Positions 40,442 to 48,325 of a stretch of DNA of 64,000 nt are shown here, piece after piece. Positions within the stretch are counted from its first letter, which is position 1, and each line of letters opens with the position of its first letter. The translations under genes were made by a program, and so were the position numbers. The notes under the pieces were generated by a model. The model was not told where the DNA came from, did no database searches, and saw nothing but the letters and a program-made list of their open reading frames with translations. Source of the DNA: Bifidobacterium scaligerum (GTDB lineage Bacteria; Actinomycetota; Actinomycetes; Actinomycetales; Bifidobacteriaceae); NCBI RefSeq assembly GCF_002802865.1, contig NZ_PGLQ01000007.1, positions 47,311 through 111,310 on the forward strand, written 5' to 3'.

Positions 40442-41740
40442 ATGACCCAAAATACGTTCGGGGGGTATACCTCCGGCCCAATTAATGATGACGAGCTGAT
40501 TGACTTCTCCAGAAGCGCGCTCTGCCCGCAAGGATGCTCCCAGCAAGACAACGGCCAGATCCGTCTCGCTCGTATGCGCGGGCATATGGTGGAATGCCTT
40601 GGCGTACGCAATGCGGAGGGGATGCTGGTCAGTGCCTGTGTGATCGTGTATCTCAAAGGCCGATTCGGTGTGGACGGCTCCGTATATTACGGCCCGATCG
40701 GTGCTGTCGTTGACGATCATGACTACTCCGTCGATCGTGAAGTGATCGCAGCCATGACTGCTGCGATACGCAAATCAGCGAAGCGTCATCATGCCATTTC
40801 CGTGGCGTGCTGGCCGAATGAGCTGTACCAGCGTTGTACGGCTGACGGCGAACCTGACGGTGCACCGAATACGGACGCCGTTGACGTATATCGCAGTGCG
40901 GGATGGACACATGATGGCCTCCATACGGGCTATGACGTGGTGTGCCAATGGTCCTTCGTTAAGGATCTCACCGGCATCACTACAGGCAAGGAGCTCATGG
41001 CCTCGTTCGGCAAACGCGCACAGTGGAGTATCAAGCGTGCACAATCCATGGGCGTGCATGTGCGCGAAATCGGACCTGATGAGTTCCCGGTGTTCTCGCG
41101 CATCGAATCGGATACGGCGGCTCGTCGCGGGTTCACAACCCGTAATGAAGCGTATTTCCATCAGTTCAAGGAAGCGTACGGTGACGACGCCCACTTTATG
41201 CTGGCGGAAATCCACGTTGCCGAATATCTGGCGGACATGACAGCCAAGCGTTCGACGCTGGCCAAGAAGGTCGCCGATCTGCAGGCCAAATATGATGAGC
41301 GTCCCACCACTCGCATCGAGCGCCAGCTGGGGGAGGAGAGCCGTAACCTTGCCGCAGCGGACAAGCGTTTGGCGGAGGTTGCCGGACTCAAAGAGCGAGG
41401 CGATGTGGTCCCTGCCGCGGTTTCGCTGTTTGTGAGCCACCCGCATGAGGTGATCTACCAGTACTCGGGCAGCGTGGAGGAGTACAAGCCGTTCTATGCT
41501 CCGGCGCTGATTCAGTATGAGGCGATGCTGCATCTATGCGTGGAGCAGGGCATTACACGATACAGTTTCGGCGGCATCTCCGGCGTATTCGACGATCCGA
41601 ACGACGAGGGTCGTGGTGTGCTGGAGTTCAAGCAGGGCTTCAACGGCTATGCGGAGGAACTGGTCGGCAAGTTTACGCTGGAGATCAATCCGTTCATGTG
41701 CGCGGTAAGCCGGCTGGCGCATAAGCTGCTGGGCCGCTAG
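40442..41740 (+). CDS. FemAB-type peptidoglycan bridge aminoacyltransferase (3 of 3)
   Basis: Third Fem ligase, 432 aa, with the same domain plan: PQGCSQQDNGQIRLARMRGH in the first lobe, RAQWSIKRAQSMGVHVREI, the coiled-coil arm, and YSFGGISGVFDDPNDEGRGVLEFKQGFNGYAEELVG. The C-terminal half is almost the same as in the second gene, while the first 100 residues differ, which may set the aminoacyl-tRNA specificity. GGGAG lies 5 bp before the ATG at 40442. A strong hairpin ends the operon. Confidence 0.93.
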   Translation: MTQNTFGGYTSGPINDDELIDFSRSALCPQGCSQQDNGQIRLARMRGHMVECLGVRNAEGMLVSACVIVYLKGRFGVDGSVYYGPIGAVVDDHDYSVDREVIAAMTAAIRKSAKRHHAISVACWPNELYQRCTADGEPDGAPNTDAVDVYRSAGWTHDGLHTGYDVVCQWSFVKDLTGITTGKELMASFGKRAQWSIKRAQSMGVHVREIGPDEFPVFSRIESDTAARRGFTTRNEAYFHQFKEAYGDDAHFMLAEIHVAEYLADMTAKRSTLAKKVADLQAKYDERPTTRIERQLGEESRNLAAADKRLAEVAGLKERGDVVPAAVSLFVSHPHEVIYQYSGSVEEYKPFYAPALIQYEAMLHLCVEQGITRYSFGGISGVFDDPNDEGRGVLEFKQGFNGYAEELVGKFTLEINPFMCAVSRLAHKLLGR

Positions 41741-41790
41741 GGCCGCGCGCCTGATCGCGTGCCAAATAACCGACAGCTGACTACAGTCGA

Positions 41791-41841
41791 ATACGACAGA
41801 CGGCGGGATAATCATCGCGATTGTCCCGCCGTCTGTCGTAT
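41791..41841. terminator. bidirectional terminator-like hairpin
   Basis: Perfect 18-bp arms ATACGACAGACGGCGGGA / TCCCGCCGTCTGTCGTAT around a 15-nt loop, between the convergent FemAB operon and amino-acid permease gene. Confidence 0.85.
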
Positions 41842-41897
41842 CCGTAAGTCGTTCAGGCTGTCAGCATCAGGCCGTCAGCAGAGAGAAGACTGCCATC

Positions 41898-43424
41898 CTA
41901 CGGCAGCTGCACCGGCTCATCCTCCTCGCGCGGATGCCGCTGCCGCCACCAGCGCTGCACGAAGTACGCGGCGTAGCACACCACGATGAACACCAGCTCG
42001 GCCCCCAGCGCGAACCGTTGCTCCTTGTCGAAGAAGACCAGCAGGAAGGATGCCGTGCACAGAATGAACGCGCCCCATGAGGTCCACGGATAACCGGGCG
42101 TTTTGTACTTGAGCTCGTCCACCGAATGTCCGGAGGCAATCCAACGCTTACGGAACACGATCTGGCAGTATGCGATGGCGATCCACACCACCACGGCGGA
42201 CAAGCCGGAGAGCGCCACAAGCACCAGATACACGGTGGTGGCGGCGACTGCCGAGGAAAGCAGTGCCAACAGACCGCCGGCCATTGCGGCGCACAGGGCC
42301 AAAACCGGCACGCCATGACGGTTCGTCTTGGCGAACCAGCGCGGGATCATGCCTTCATGGCCCATCGACCACACCATGCGCGTGGAGGCGTACAGACCGG
42401 AGTTCGAGGCGGACAGCACGGCCGTAAGCACCACAAAGTTCATGATGTCCGCCGCATACGGAATGCCGATGGAGCTGAACACGAGCACGAACGGGCTTTC
42501 GCCCACGCCGGCCTGACGCCATGGAATCAGTGCGCTCATCACCACAATGGAGCCGATGAAGAACAGTACGAGTCGCCACAGCGTGGTGTGGATGGCCTTC
42601 GGTACCGCGGTTTCCGGGTCACGCGTCTCGCCGGCGGTCACGCCGATGAGCTCGGTGCCAGAGAAGGCGAAGTTGACGGTCAGAATCGTAGCGAACACCG
42701 GCATGAAACCGTTCGGGAAGATACCGTCTTTGGTGAGATTGCCGAACAGCGGGGCGTGGTCGTATCCCTTCATCGGCAGGATGCCGAAAATCGCCAGCAG
42801 ACCAATGCCGATGAACGCGCAGATGGCGAACACCTTGATGGAGGCGAACCAGAATTCGGCTTCCGCGAAGAACCGTACGGACAGTGCGTTGAGCGTAAAA
42901 ATCAGTATGATGCAGGCCGCGCTCCACATCCAGGTGGGTGTGTGGGGGAACCATCGTTGCATGAGCAGACCGGCCGCCGTGAATTCGGAGCCGAGCGCCA
43001 CGGTCCATGTGAGCCAGTACTGGATAGCGATGACGAATCCGGTGCCCGGGCCGATGAACTTCTCGGCGTACACGTGGAACGAGCCGGTCACCGGCATGGC
43101 CACGGACAGTTCGCCGAGCGTCAGCATCACGAGGTAGACGATGACCGCGCCGATGCCGTACGCCAGAATCGTACCGATCGGGCCGGCCTGCTGAATGGTG
43201 TAACCGGAGCTCAGGAACAAGCCGGTGCCGATCACGCCGCCCAATGAAATCATCTGCAGGTGACGTGACTCCATACCGCGCTTAAGGTTCGTGTGCAGCG
43301 CATGCTTGGTGTGGTCCTTATGATTCGCAACGTCGCCGGTGTTCGGCAACACTGAAGTCGATGATGATGCCGTTGCGGGCTGGGCAGGCGACTGCGTCGC
43401 CGTATCAAGGTCGGATTGGCTCAT
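41898..43424 (-). CDS. amino acid permease (APC superfamily, AAT type)
   Basis: Proton-coupled amino-acid transporter of the AAT family (508 aa, about 12 helices). The family signature [26 protein letters not shown] start is present, then SGSF-like [19 protein letters not shown], and [12 protein letters not shown] in helix 6. A poorly conserved 55-residue N terminus precedes it. Such permeases take up Lys, Arg, Pro, GABA or aromatic amino acids; substrate not assignable. Start ATG at 43424 follows a GAGAGAG stretch. Stands alone. Confidence 0.93.
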   Translation of the reverse strand: MSQSDLDTATQSPAQPATASSSTSVLPNTGDVANHKDHTKHALHTNLKRGMESRHLQMISLGGVIGTGLFLSSGYTIQQAGPIGTILAYGIGAVIVYLVMLTLGELSVAMPVTGSFHVYAEKFIGPGTGFVIAIQYWLTWTVALGSEFTAAGLLMQRWFPHTPTWMWSAACIILIFTLNALSVRFFAEAEFWFASIKVFAICAFIGIGLLAIFGILPMKGYDHAPLFGNLTKDGIFPNGFMPVFATILTVNFAFSGTELIGVTAGETRDPETAVPKAIHTTLWRLVLFFIGSIVVMSALIPWRQAGVGESPFVLVFSSIGIPYAADIMNFVVLTAVLSASNSGLYASTRMVWSMGHEGMIPRWFAKTNRHGVPVLALCAAMAGGLLALLSSAVAATTVYLVLVALSGLSAVVVWIAIAYCQIVFRKRWIASGHSVDELKYKTPGYPWTSWGAFILCTASFLLVFFDKEQRFALGAELVFIVVCYAAYFVQRWWRQRHPREEDEPVQLP

Positions 43425-43587
43425 GCTGCTCTCTCTGACATGCGTGTTCCATGGCGGCCGCCTCAAGACGGCCCGGAACAGTATACCCGCACGGGGCTAC
43501 GCTCACGTGGCGGCTGCGCTACGTGCGGCGGGCGTCCGGCATAGTATGGGACCGGTGTACCGAAGTGGAGTAGGGGAGACGTCGAAT

Positions 43588-44136
43588 ATGATGCTGGAAA
43601 CTCAACGGCTCATCATGCGTCCGTTCACGCTTGACGACGCAGACATCATCACTGCGTTGTACGGTGATCCCGACATCATGACGTTCATGCCGTGCGGACG
43701 CCTGATGGAGGAGGAGATCCGTGCCCATGTGGAGCAGGTGGTGTCCGATTGGGATGAACTGCCTCAGGTGAATTACGAGATGGCGGTGATCGCGAAAGCC
43801 GATTCGAGAAAAATCGGACGTGCGAGAATCCACATGGACTACGAAAATGATACGGCGATGCTGGGATGGCTGCTCGTACGACCCGAATGGGGCAGGGGAT
43901 ATGCCACGGAAATCACCAGATCATTGCTCGAATATTGCTTCGATACCATGCATATTCATCGTGTCTGCGCTCTCTGCCATCCGGACAATATCGGCTCATG
44001 GAAGGTCATGGAGAAATGCGGATTGCGGCGAGAGGCCCACTACGTCAAGAAAGTGAAGTACGTGGGCAAAGACGGAACGCATTGGGAGGATGAACTGGAA
44101 TACGCGATGCTGAGGGAGGAATTCCGGCGGATGTGA
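43588..44136 (+). CDS. GNAT family N-acetyltransferase (RimJ/RimL-like)
   Basis: Acetyl-CoA-dependent acetyltransferase of 182 aa. It starts LETQRLIMRPFTLDDADII, the usual RimJ/RimL-type opening, and shows the acetyl-CoA site LVRPEWGRGYATEITRSLLEY and HPDNIGSWKVMEKCGLRREA. Substrate unknown; relatives act on ribosomal-protein N termini or antibiotics. GGGGAG lies 8 bp before the ATG at 43588. Divergent from the permease. Confidence 0.92.
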   Translation: MMLETQRLIMRPFTLDDADIITALYGDPDIMTFMPCGRLMEEEIRAHVEQVVSDWDELPQVNYEMAVIAKADSRKIGRARIHMDYENDTAMLGWLLVRPEWGRGYATEITRSLLEYCFDTMHIHRVCALCHPDNIGSWKVMEKCGLRREAHYVKKVKYVGKDGTHWEDELEYAMLREEFRRM

Positions 44137-44250
44137 ACCATGTTGCGGTGTCCTCCATGCGAGTGGCCGGACATCCGTGATTTCTCCCCACGTAATCGTG
44201 TGGCGGCAGAGCGCTTTAGTCTATCGCCGGTGCCCGGCGTTTGCCGGTTG

Positions 44251-44571
44251 CTACGCGGCCAGACGGCTCCGTACGGCTTCGGTGATGGTCACGCCGTCCA
44301 GAATTGCCATAATGCCGGCCGAAACCAGACTTAGAATCCGACGCGAACGACCGGACTTGAGTCTGCCGGCGAAGAACGCGGCCATGCATGCCAGCGTGAT
44401 GAGTACGGTCATGCTTTCGGCGAAGTGAATAAGGCCCAGCGAGACGCCCATCTGCAGATGATCCACGCCGGGCACCAGGAACTGCGGGATCACAGCGATG
44501 TAGAAGACGCCATCAGACTGATAGAGACGTTGCGTAACGTGCCATCTGATAGGTCGGTTTGGCTGTAACAA
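44251..44571 (-). pseudogene. LysE/RhtB translocator remnant (C-terminal part)
   Basis: The 106-codon frame reads like the last third of a LysE-family amino-acid exporter: GVFYIAVIPQFLVPGVDHLQ corresponds to the FFLAFLPQFV region, followed by a helix, GRLKSGRSRRILSLVSAGIMAILDGV and a short tail. The N-terminal four helices are missing and nothing upstream (44572-44671, with another gene's terminator) could encode them. Most likely a decayed gene. Confidence 0.75.
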
Positions 44572-44587
44572 GTGAGCTGTCTATAAA

Positions 44588-44631
44588 CGATGCCCCCTGC
44601 GGCTGCATTGATGTGCAGGGCAGGGGCATCG
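44588..44631 (-). terminator. hairpin after the ketopantoate-reductase-like gene
   Basis: Stem CGATGCCCCTGC-type arms (44588-44600 and 44620-44631, one bulged C) with a 19-nt loop, 41 bp after the stop. Confidence 0.75.
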
Positions 44632-44671
44632 TGATTCGGCCGGTCGCAATCGGAAGGCGGTCCGACCGCAA

Positions 44672-45700
44672 TCAGGCGGCGAGCTCTTCGTTCTCGCGGG
44701 ACTGGGCGGCAGCGACCGCCGTCTGCTGGGACTGGGCGGCGTCGTTCTGGTGATGATACTGGAACGCCAGCTCGGCCAGATGCACGCCGTGGGTGAGGAA
44801 CTCATGCGTACGGCACACGTAGTCGTTCTCACGGCCCAGCTTGGCGATGTAGCCGTTGATGTAGTCGACTTCGGTCTTGCGGCCGCGGCTCATGTCCTGA
44901 TACATCGACGGGTAGTGCAGGGGGTTGCCGGTGCGGCTGACGTAGTCGACGGACTCCAGTTCTTCGGCGCGCGTGTTGATGAGCTTGATGCCGGCGCGCT
45001 CGCACGCGTCGTAGGCCTCGTTGATCAGCTGCATGGCCATATCGCGGGCACCCGGGTAGCTGATGAACTGGCCCATCGTGATCTGGTACATGGTGCACAG
45101 CGTGTTCACCACGGAGTTGAACACGATCTTGGCCATGCACATGCCCTTGAAGTCGTCGGAGATCTCCGGGTTGAGGTTGGCCTGCTGGAAGTCGGCGAAG
45201 ATGGCCTTCTCGATGTCGGTGACCTTGTTGGTCATGGCGCACATGTGCATGGTGCCCGCGCCGGACTTGCCGATGAAGTCCACATCACCCGGGCCGTTCA
45301 GCACGGTGGCGACGAGTGCGGTGCCGCCGTAGATGCGATCCTCGGAGAAGTACTGGGCGATCTTCTCGAAGTGTCCCCAGCCGTTCATCGCGCTGAAGGC
45401 AACCTGATGATCCTTGAACAGGTGCGCGCAGCGCTTGAGCATATCTTCGAGCTGCATCTGCTTCATGAAGATGATCCACACGTCCGGGTCGCCGTCGTAC
45501 TCTTCCGGCGTATACAGGTTGATCGGGATCAGACGGCGGTTCTCATGGTCGCGGCTGACGTAGACGCCGCCCTGCTCGCGAATCTTGTCGATATGCGGCG
45601 CCCACGCGTCGATGAAGTCCACATGCGCGTCGGTGTGTTCTTGCAACAGGATGCCGTAACGCAGACCCATTGCACCTGCGCCGATAACGGTGTATTTCAT
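44672..45700 (-). CDS. 2-dehydropantoate 2-reductase family protein
   Basis: NAD(P)-dependent reductase of the ApbA/PanE fold, 342 aa. The Rossmann start KYTVIGAGAMGLRYGILLQEH carries GxGxxG. The C-terminal helical domain has KIVFNSVVNTLCTMYQITMGQF (the family Lys/Asn active site) and a late ESVDYVSRTGNPLHYPSMYQDMSRGRKTEVDYINGYI, the S-M-x-x-D-x-x-R-G-R-x-T-E motif of ketopantoate reductases. It could make pantoate for CoA or reduce another 2-oxo acid; the C-terminal Gln/Ala tail is unusual. AGAGGA lies 7 bp before the ATG at 45700. Confidence 0.9.
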   Translation of the reverse strand: MKYTVIGAGAMGLRYGILLQEHTDAHVDFIDAWAPHIDKIREQGGVYVSRDHENRRLIPINLYTPEEYDGDPDVWIIFMKQMQLEDMLKRCAHLFKDHQVAFSAMNGWGHFEKIAQYFSEDRIYGGTALVATVLNGPGDVDFIGKSGAGTMHMCAMTNKVTDIEKAIFADFQQANLNPEISDDFKGMCMAKIVFNSVVNTLCTMYQITMGQFISYPGARDMAMQLINEAYDACERAGIKLINTRAEELESVDYVSRTGNPLHYPSMYQDMSRGRKTEVDYINGYIAKLGRENDYVCRTHEFLTHGVHLAELAFQYHHQNDAAQSQQTAVAAAQSRENEELAA

Positions 45701-46017
45701 AGTGATTCCTCTATGGGATTGATGCGATTGTCGAATTGCGCCGCGTCTGACGCCCGATGGGGTTTCGGAAAGTGTGCGCCACGCGGCTTGCGGTAGATGT
45801 ATGCAAGCGATCTTGTGAATCGCGGATATCCATCGCGCTGTTGGCATCACACCGTAGCACCGCGCGTCGTCTTGTACGGGCCCGCCACACGGCATGGGTC
45901 ACATCGCGGTCATGCCAGTGTTCGCATGATGGTCGGCTCCCGTGCGGGTACGCGGCGGGTATCGCGTGAATTATTCGCGATACGTGCGATACATATGCGG
46001 CGCGTACAGTATTGCGC

Positions 46018-46662
46018 ATGAGCGCTTCCTTCACCTATGGCGATGTGATTTTCGATTTCTGTGATGTGCTGCTCGATTGGCGGCCGCGGCTTGCGATTGA
46101 GGGAGTCGTCTCGGCCGACGTTGCCGACCGACTGTTCGATAGAAGCGACCCGTATGGATTCTGGCATTACGATGAACTGTCCGATCTGGGGTGGAGTGAG
46201 GAGCGCATTCTTGCGGATTACGCCGCTCATCATGGCATCGGAAACGTTCCGGTGCCGCAATCGCCGGAACTTCAGGCTTTTCGCACGTATTTCATCCGTC
46301 AGCGACTGGCGCTCGCCGGTATGCTGCCCGGCATGGCAACGTTGCTGCGCGACTTGGACGCGGCTGGCGTGCGCTGCTGGGGCCTGACGAACTTCACCAC
46401 AAAATTTGTGGACGCGGCGCGCGAACTGTTCCCGGAACTGAGCCTGTTGCGCGACATTGTCGTCTCCAGTGCCGAACGCATCCATAAGCCGGACCCTGAA
46501 ATCTACCGTCGTGCCGTCGCACGGTTCGGCGTCGACCCAGCGCATGCGGCGTTCGTCGACGACAAGCAGCGCAATGCCGACGCGGCGTCCGCGGCTGTTC
46601 CCGGACTGACCGGCATCCGCTTCACCGATGCGGCCTCCCTGCGTCCGCTGCTGCTCGCGTAA
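46018..46662 (+). CDS. HAD family hydrolase (YihX-like)
   Basis: Haloacid-dehalogenase-type phosphatase, 214 aa. Motif I is VIFDFCDVLLDW with nucleophile Asp13; motif II is CWGLTNFT; motif III Lys in HKPDPEIYRRAV; motif IV FVDDKQRNADAA. The DxCD variation of motif I recalls YihX-type alpha-glucose-1-phosphate phosphatases, which have G/N there. ATG at 46018 has no ribosome site but a TACAGT -10-like box 6 bp upstream, suggesting a leaderless mRNA. Substrate unknown. Confidence 0.9.
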   Translation: MSASFTYGDVIFDFCDVLLDWRPRLAIEGVVSADVADRLFDRSDPYGFWHYDELSDLGWSEERILADYAAHHGIGNVPVPQSPELQAFRTYFIRQRLALAGMLPGMATLLRDLDAAGVRCWGLTNFTTKFVDAARELFPELSLLRDIVVSSAERIHKPDPEIYRRAVARFGVDPAHAAFVDDKQRNADAASAAVPGLTGIRFTDAASLRPLLLA

Positions 46663-46855
46663 CTGTTGCGCGTACGCAATCGCCACACGCGCACTGTAGC
46701 CGTCATGTGCGCCACCGCTGCCCGTCCGGCACAAGAAAACCTGAAGAAACCTTGAGAACTCCCATCGGGTTTTATGAATTTTGCCGTCGCTTCATGGTTG
46801 GCGCGTTAGGGTAACGCGGTTGTGGAATTCGTAGGAATCCGTGGGGGAGGACGGT

Positions 46856-48325
46856 ATGCAGGACTCCGTATGGATGAAAACGATGATGGGATGGTCGTTG
46901 GTCGGTGGCGTATTGCCGTGGACTGTGTTCGGTGTGACCACGCTGGTCGCGGTCGTTCTGCTGGCGCTGATGATTGTGGGCGAGATTCATCCTCGGCCCT
47001 GCCATACTTCGCCGGATTCTCAGAGTGCAGTCCCCGGCGCGTCGGCCTCGGCAGCATCCGGTAGAGCCGCTCACCTCACCCTGTGGTCGCGCCCCCTGCC
47101 GCTCTCGACGATCGTCATGGTCGCAGCCGCGATGGTCGGCACTCTCGCGGCCTGGCTGGTATCCGACGTGTTCTTGGTGTTCGGCGTCTCGCTCGGCTGG
47201 CCCGTGATCTGCACCATAGGTGCCGGAATCGCGGCGCTGGGATTCGCGATCGCGGCTGCCGCACGAACCCATCGTATGCGCCGGGTGTGTGCGATCGCCC
47301 TGGTCCCACTGATCCTGATATCCACCGGATTGGGCGTGGACGGCATCTACGGCGAATATCAGACGGTCGGCAGTCTGGTGGGGTACGCGCCTTACGCTTC
47401 GATTGATTCGGTGGATGTGCATAAGTCCGCGATGAGCGTGACACAATGGCTGGCCAATGCGCAGCGTGATGCACTGCCGGATATACCGCAGCAAGGCAAG
47501 GTGCTCACCGTGGATATTCCAAACACCAGGTCCGATTTTCATGCACGCAGGGCAATGATCTACCTGCCGCCTGCAGCTCTGAGCAAACAGCCGCCCGCAC
47601 TGCCGGTGATGGAACTGCTTGCCGGCCAGCCCGGCAGTCCGGGACGGCTGATCGCCGCCGGCGGCATCGCCGCGATGATGAACGGTTACGCTGCCCGCCA
47701 TCACGGTCTGGCACCGATTGTGCTGGTGCCGGACCAGAATGGCGCGGACACCCATAACAGTCTGTGCGCGGACACCACCCAAGGCAATGCGGAAACATAC
47801 CTGACCCAAGACGTAGTGGCATGGGCCAAGCGCACGCTTCCCGTGGCCACGGACGCATCGATGTGGGCCATCGGAGGCTTTTCGCAGGGCGGTACCTGTA
47901 CCACCCAGCTTGCCCCTCGTCATCCGGAAATCTATGGTGCCATGCTGCCGGTGGACGGTGAACTGAAGCCCACCAACGGTACTGTCGATGAGATGGTGCG
48001 CGACTATTTCGCCGGCGATCGTGCGGCTTACGACGCTCAGGTGCCGGTCAACGCCATCGACGCAACCGGCTCCTCCTCTCAGGCGTTGTTCGCCGGTGCT
48101 GGAGAACGAGACACCGAATCAATCAAGAACATGCGCACGATCGCGGCGGCCGCACGCAAGGCGGGCATGGAAGTCACCGAACTGTTGGTGCCGAACACCG
48201 GACACGATTGGCATGCCGTGCAGGCTGTATGGAAGCCCGGATTGGAATGGTTCGGGCAACGGACCGGATTGGGGACCATGACGAAATCATTGAAGGGCTA
48301 CAGCCAAGTGGAGGTGCTGCAATGA
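46856..48325 (+). CDS. membrane-anchored esterase (alpha/beta hydrolase, esterase D-like)
   Basis: 489-aa protein with four N-terminal membrane helices (within residues 10-165) and an outward C-terminal alpha/beta-hydrolase domain of the esterase D / antigen 85-like type: AMIYLPPAAL, PVMELLAGQPGSPG, the nucleophile elbow GGFSQGGT, Asp in GAGERD and His in VPNTGHDWHAV. Start ATG at 46856 follows GGGGGAGG. It overlaps the next gene by 4 bp (ATGA), so esterase and DUF2156/MprF-like protein are made together; a joint role in lipid or cell-wall ester modification is likely but unproven. Confidence 0.88.
   Translation: MQDSVWMKTMMGWSLVGGVLPWTVFGVTTLVAVVLLALMIVGEIHPRPCHTSPDSQSAVPGASASAASGRAAHLTLWSRPLPLSTIVMVAAAMVGTLAAWLVSDVFLVFGVSLGWPVICTIGAGIAALGFAIAAAARTHRMRRVCAIALVPLILISTGLGVDGIYGEYQTVGSLVGYAPYASIDSVDVHKSAMSVTQWLANAQRDALPDIPQQGKVLTVDIPNTRSDFHARRAMIYLPPAALSKQPPALPVMELLAGQPGSPGRLIAAGGIAAMMNGYAARHHGLAPIVLVPDQNGADTHNSLCADTTQGNAETYLTQDVVAWAKRTLPVATDASMWAIGGFSQGGTCTTQLAPRHPEIYGAMLPVDGELKPTNGTVDEMVRDYFAGDRAAYDAQVPVNAIDATGSSSQALFAGAGERDTESIKNMRTIAAAARKAGMEVTELLVPNTGHDWHAVQAVWKPGLEWFGQRTGLGTMTKSLKGYSQVEVLQ

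Noticed and set aside
41898..43247. long antisense frames opposite the amino-acid permease and other GC-rich genes
   Set aside because: They are codon-bias shadows: no ribosome sites, His/Arg-rich composition and better genes on the other strand.
44559..44753. frame that might supply the missing N terminus of the LysE remnant
   Set aside because: It is on the opposite strand and overlaps a terminator and the ketopantoate-reductase-like gene.
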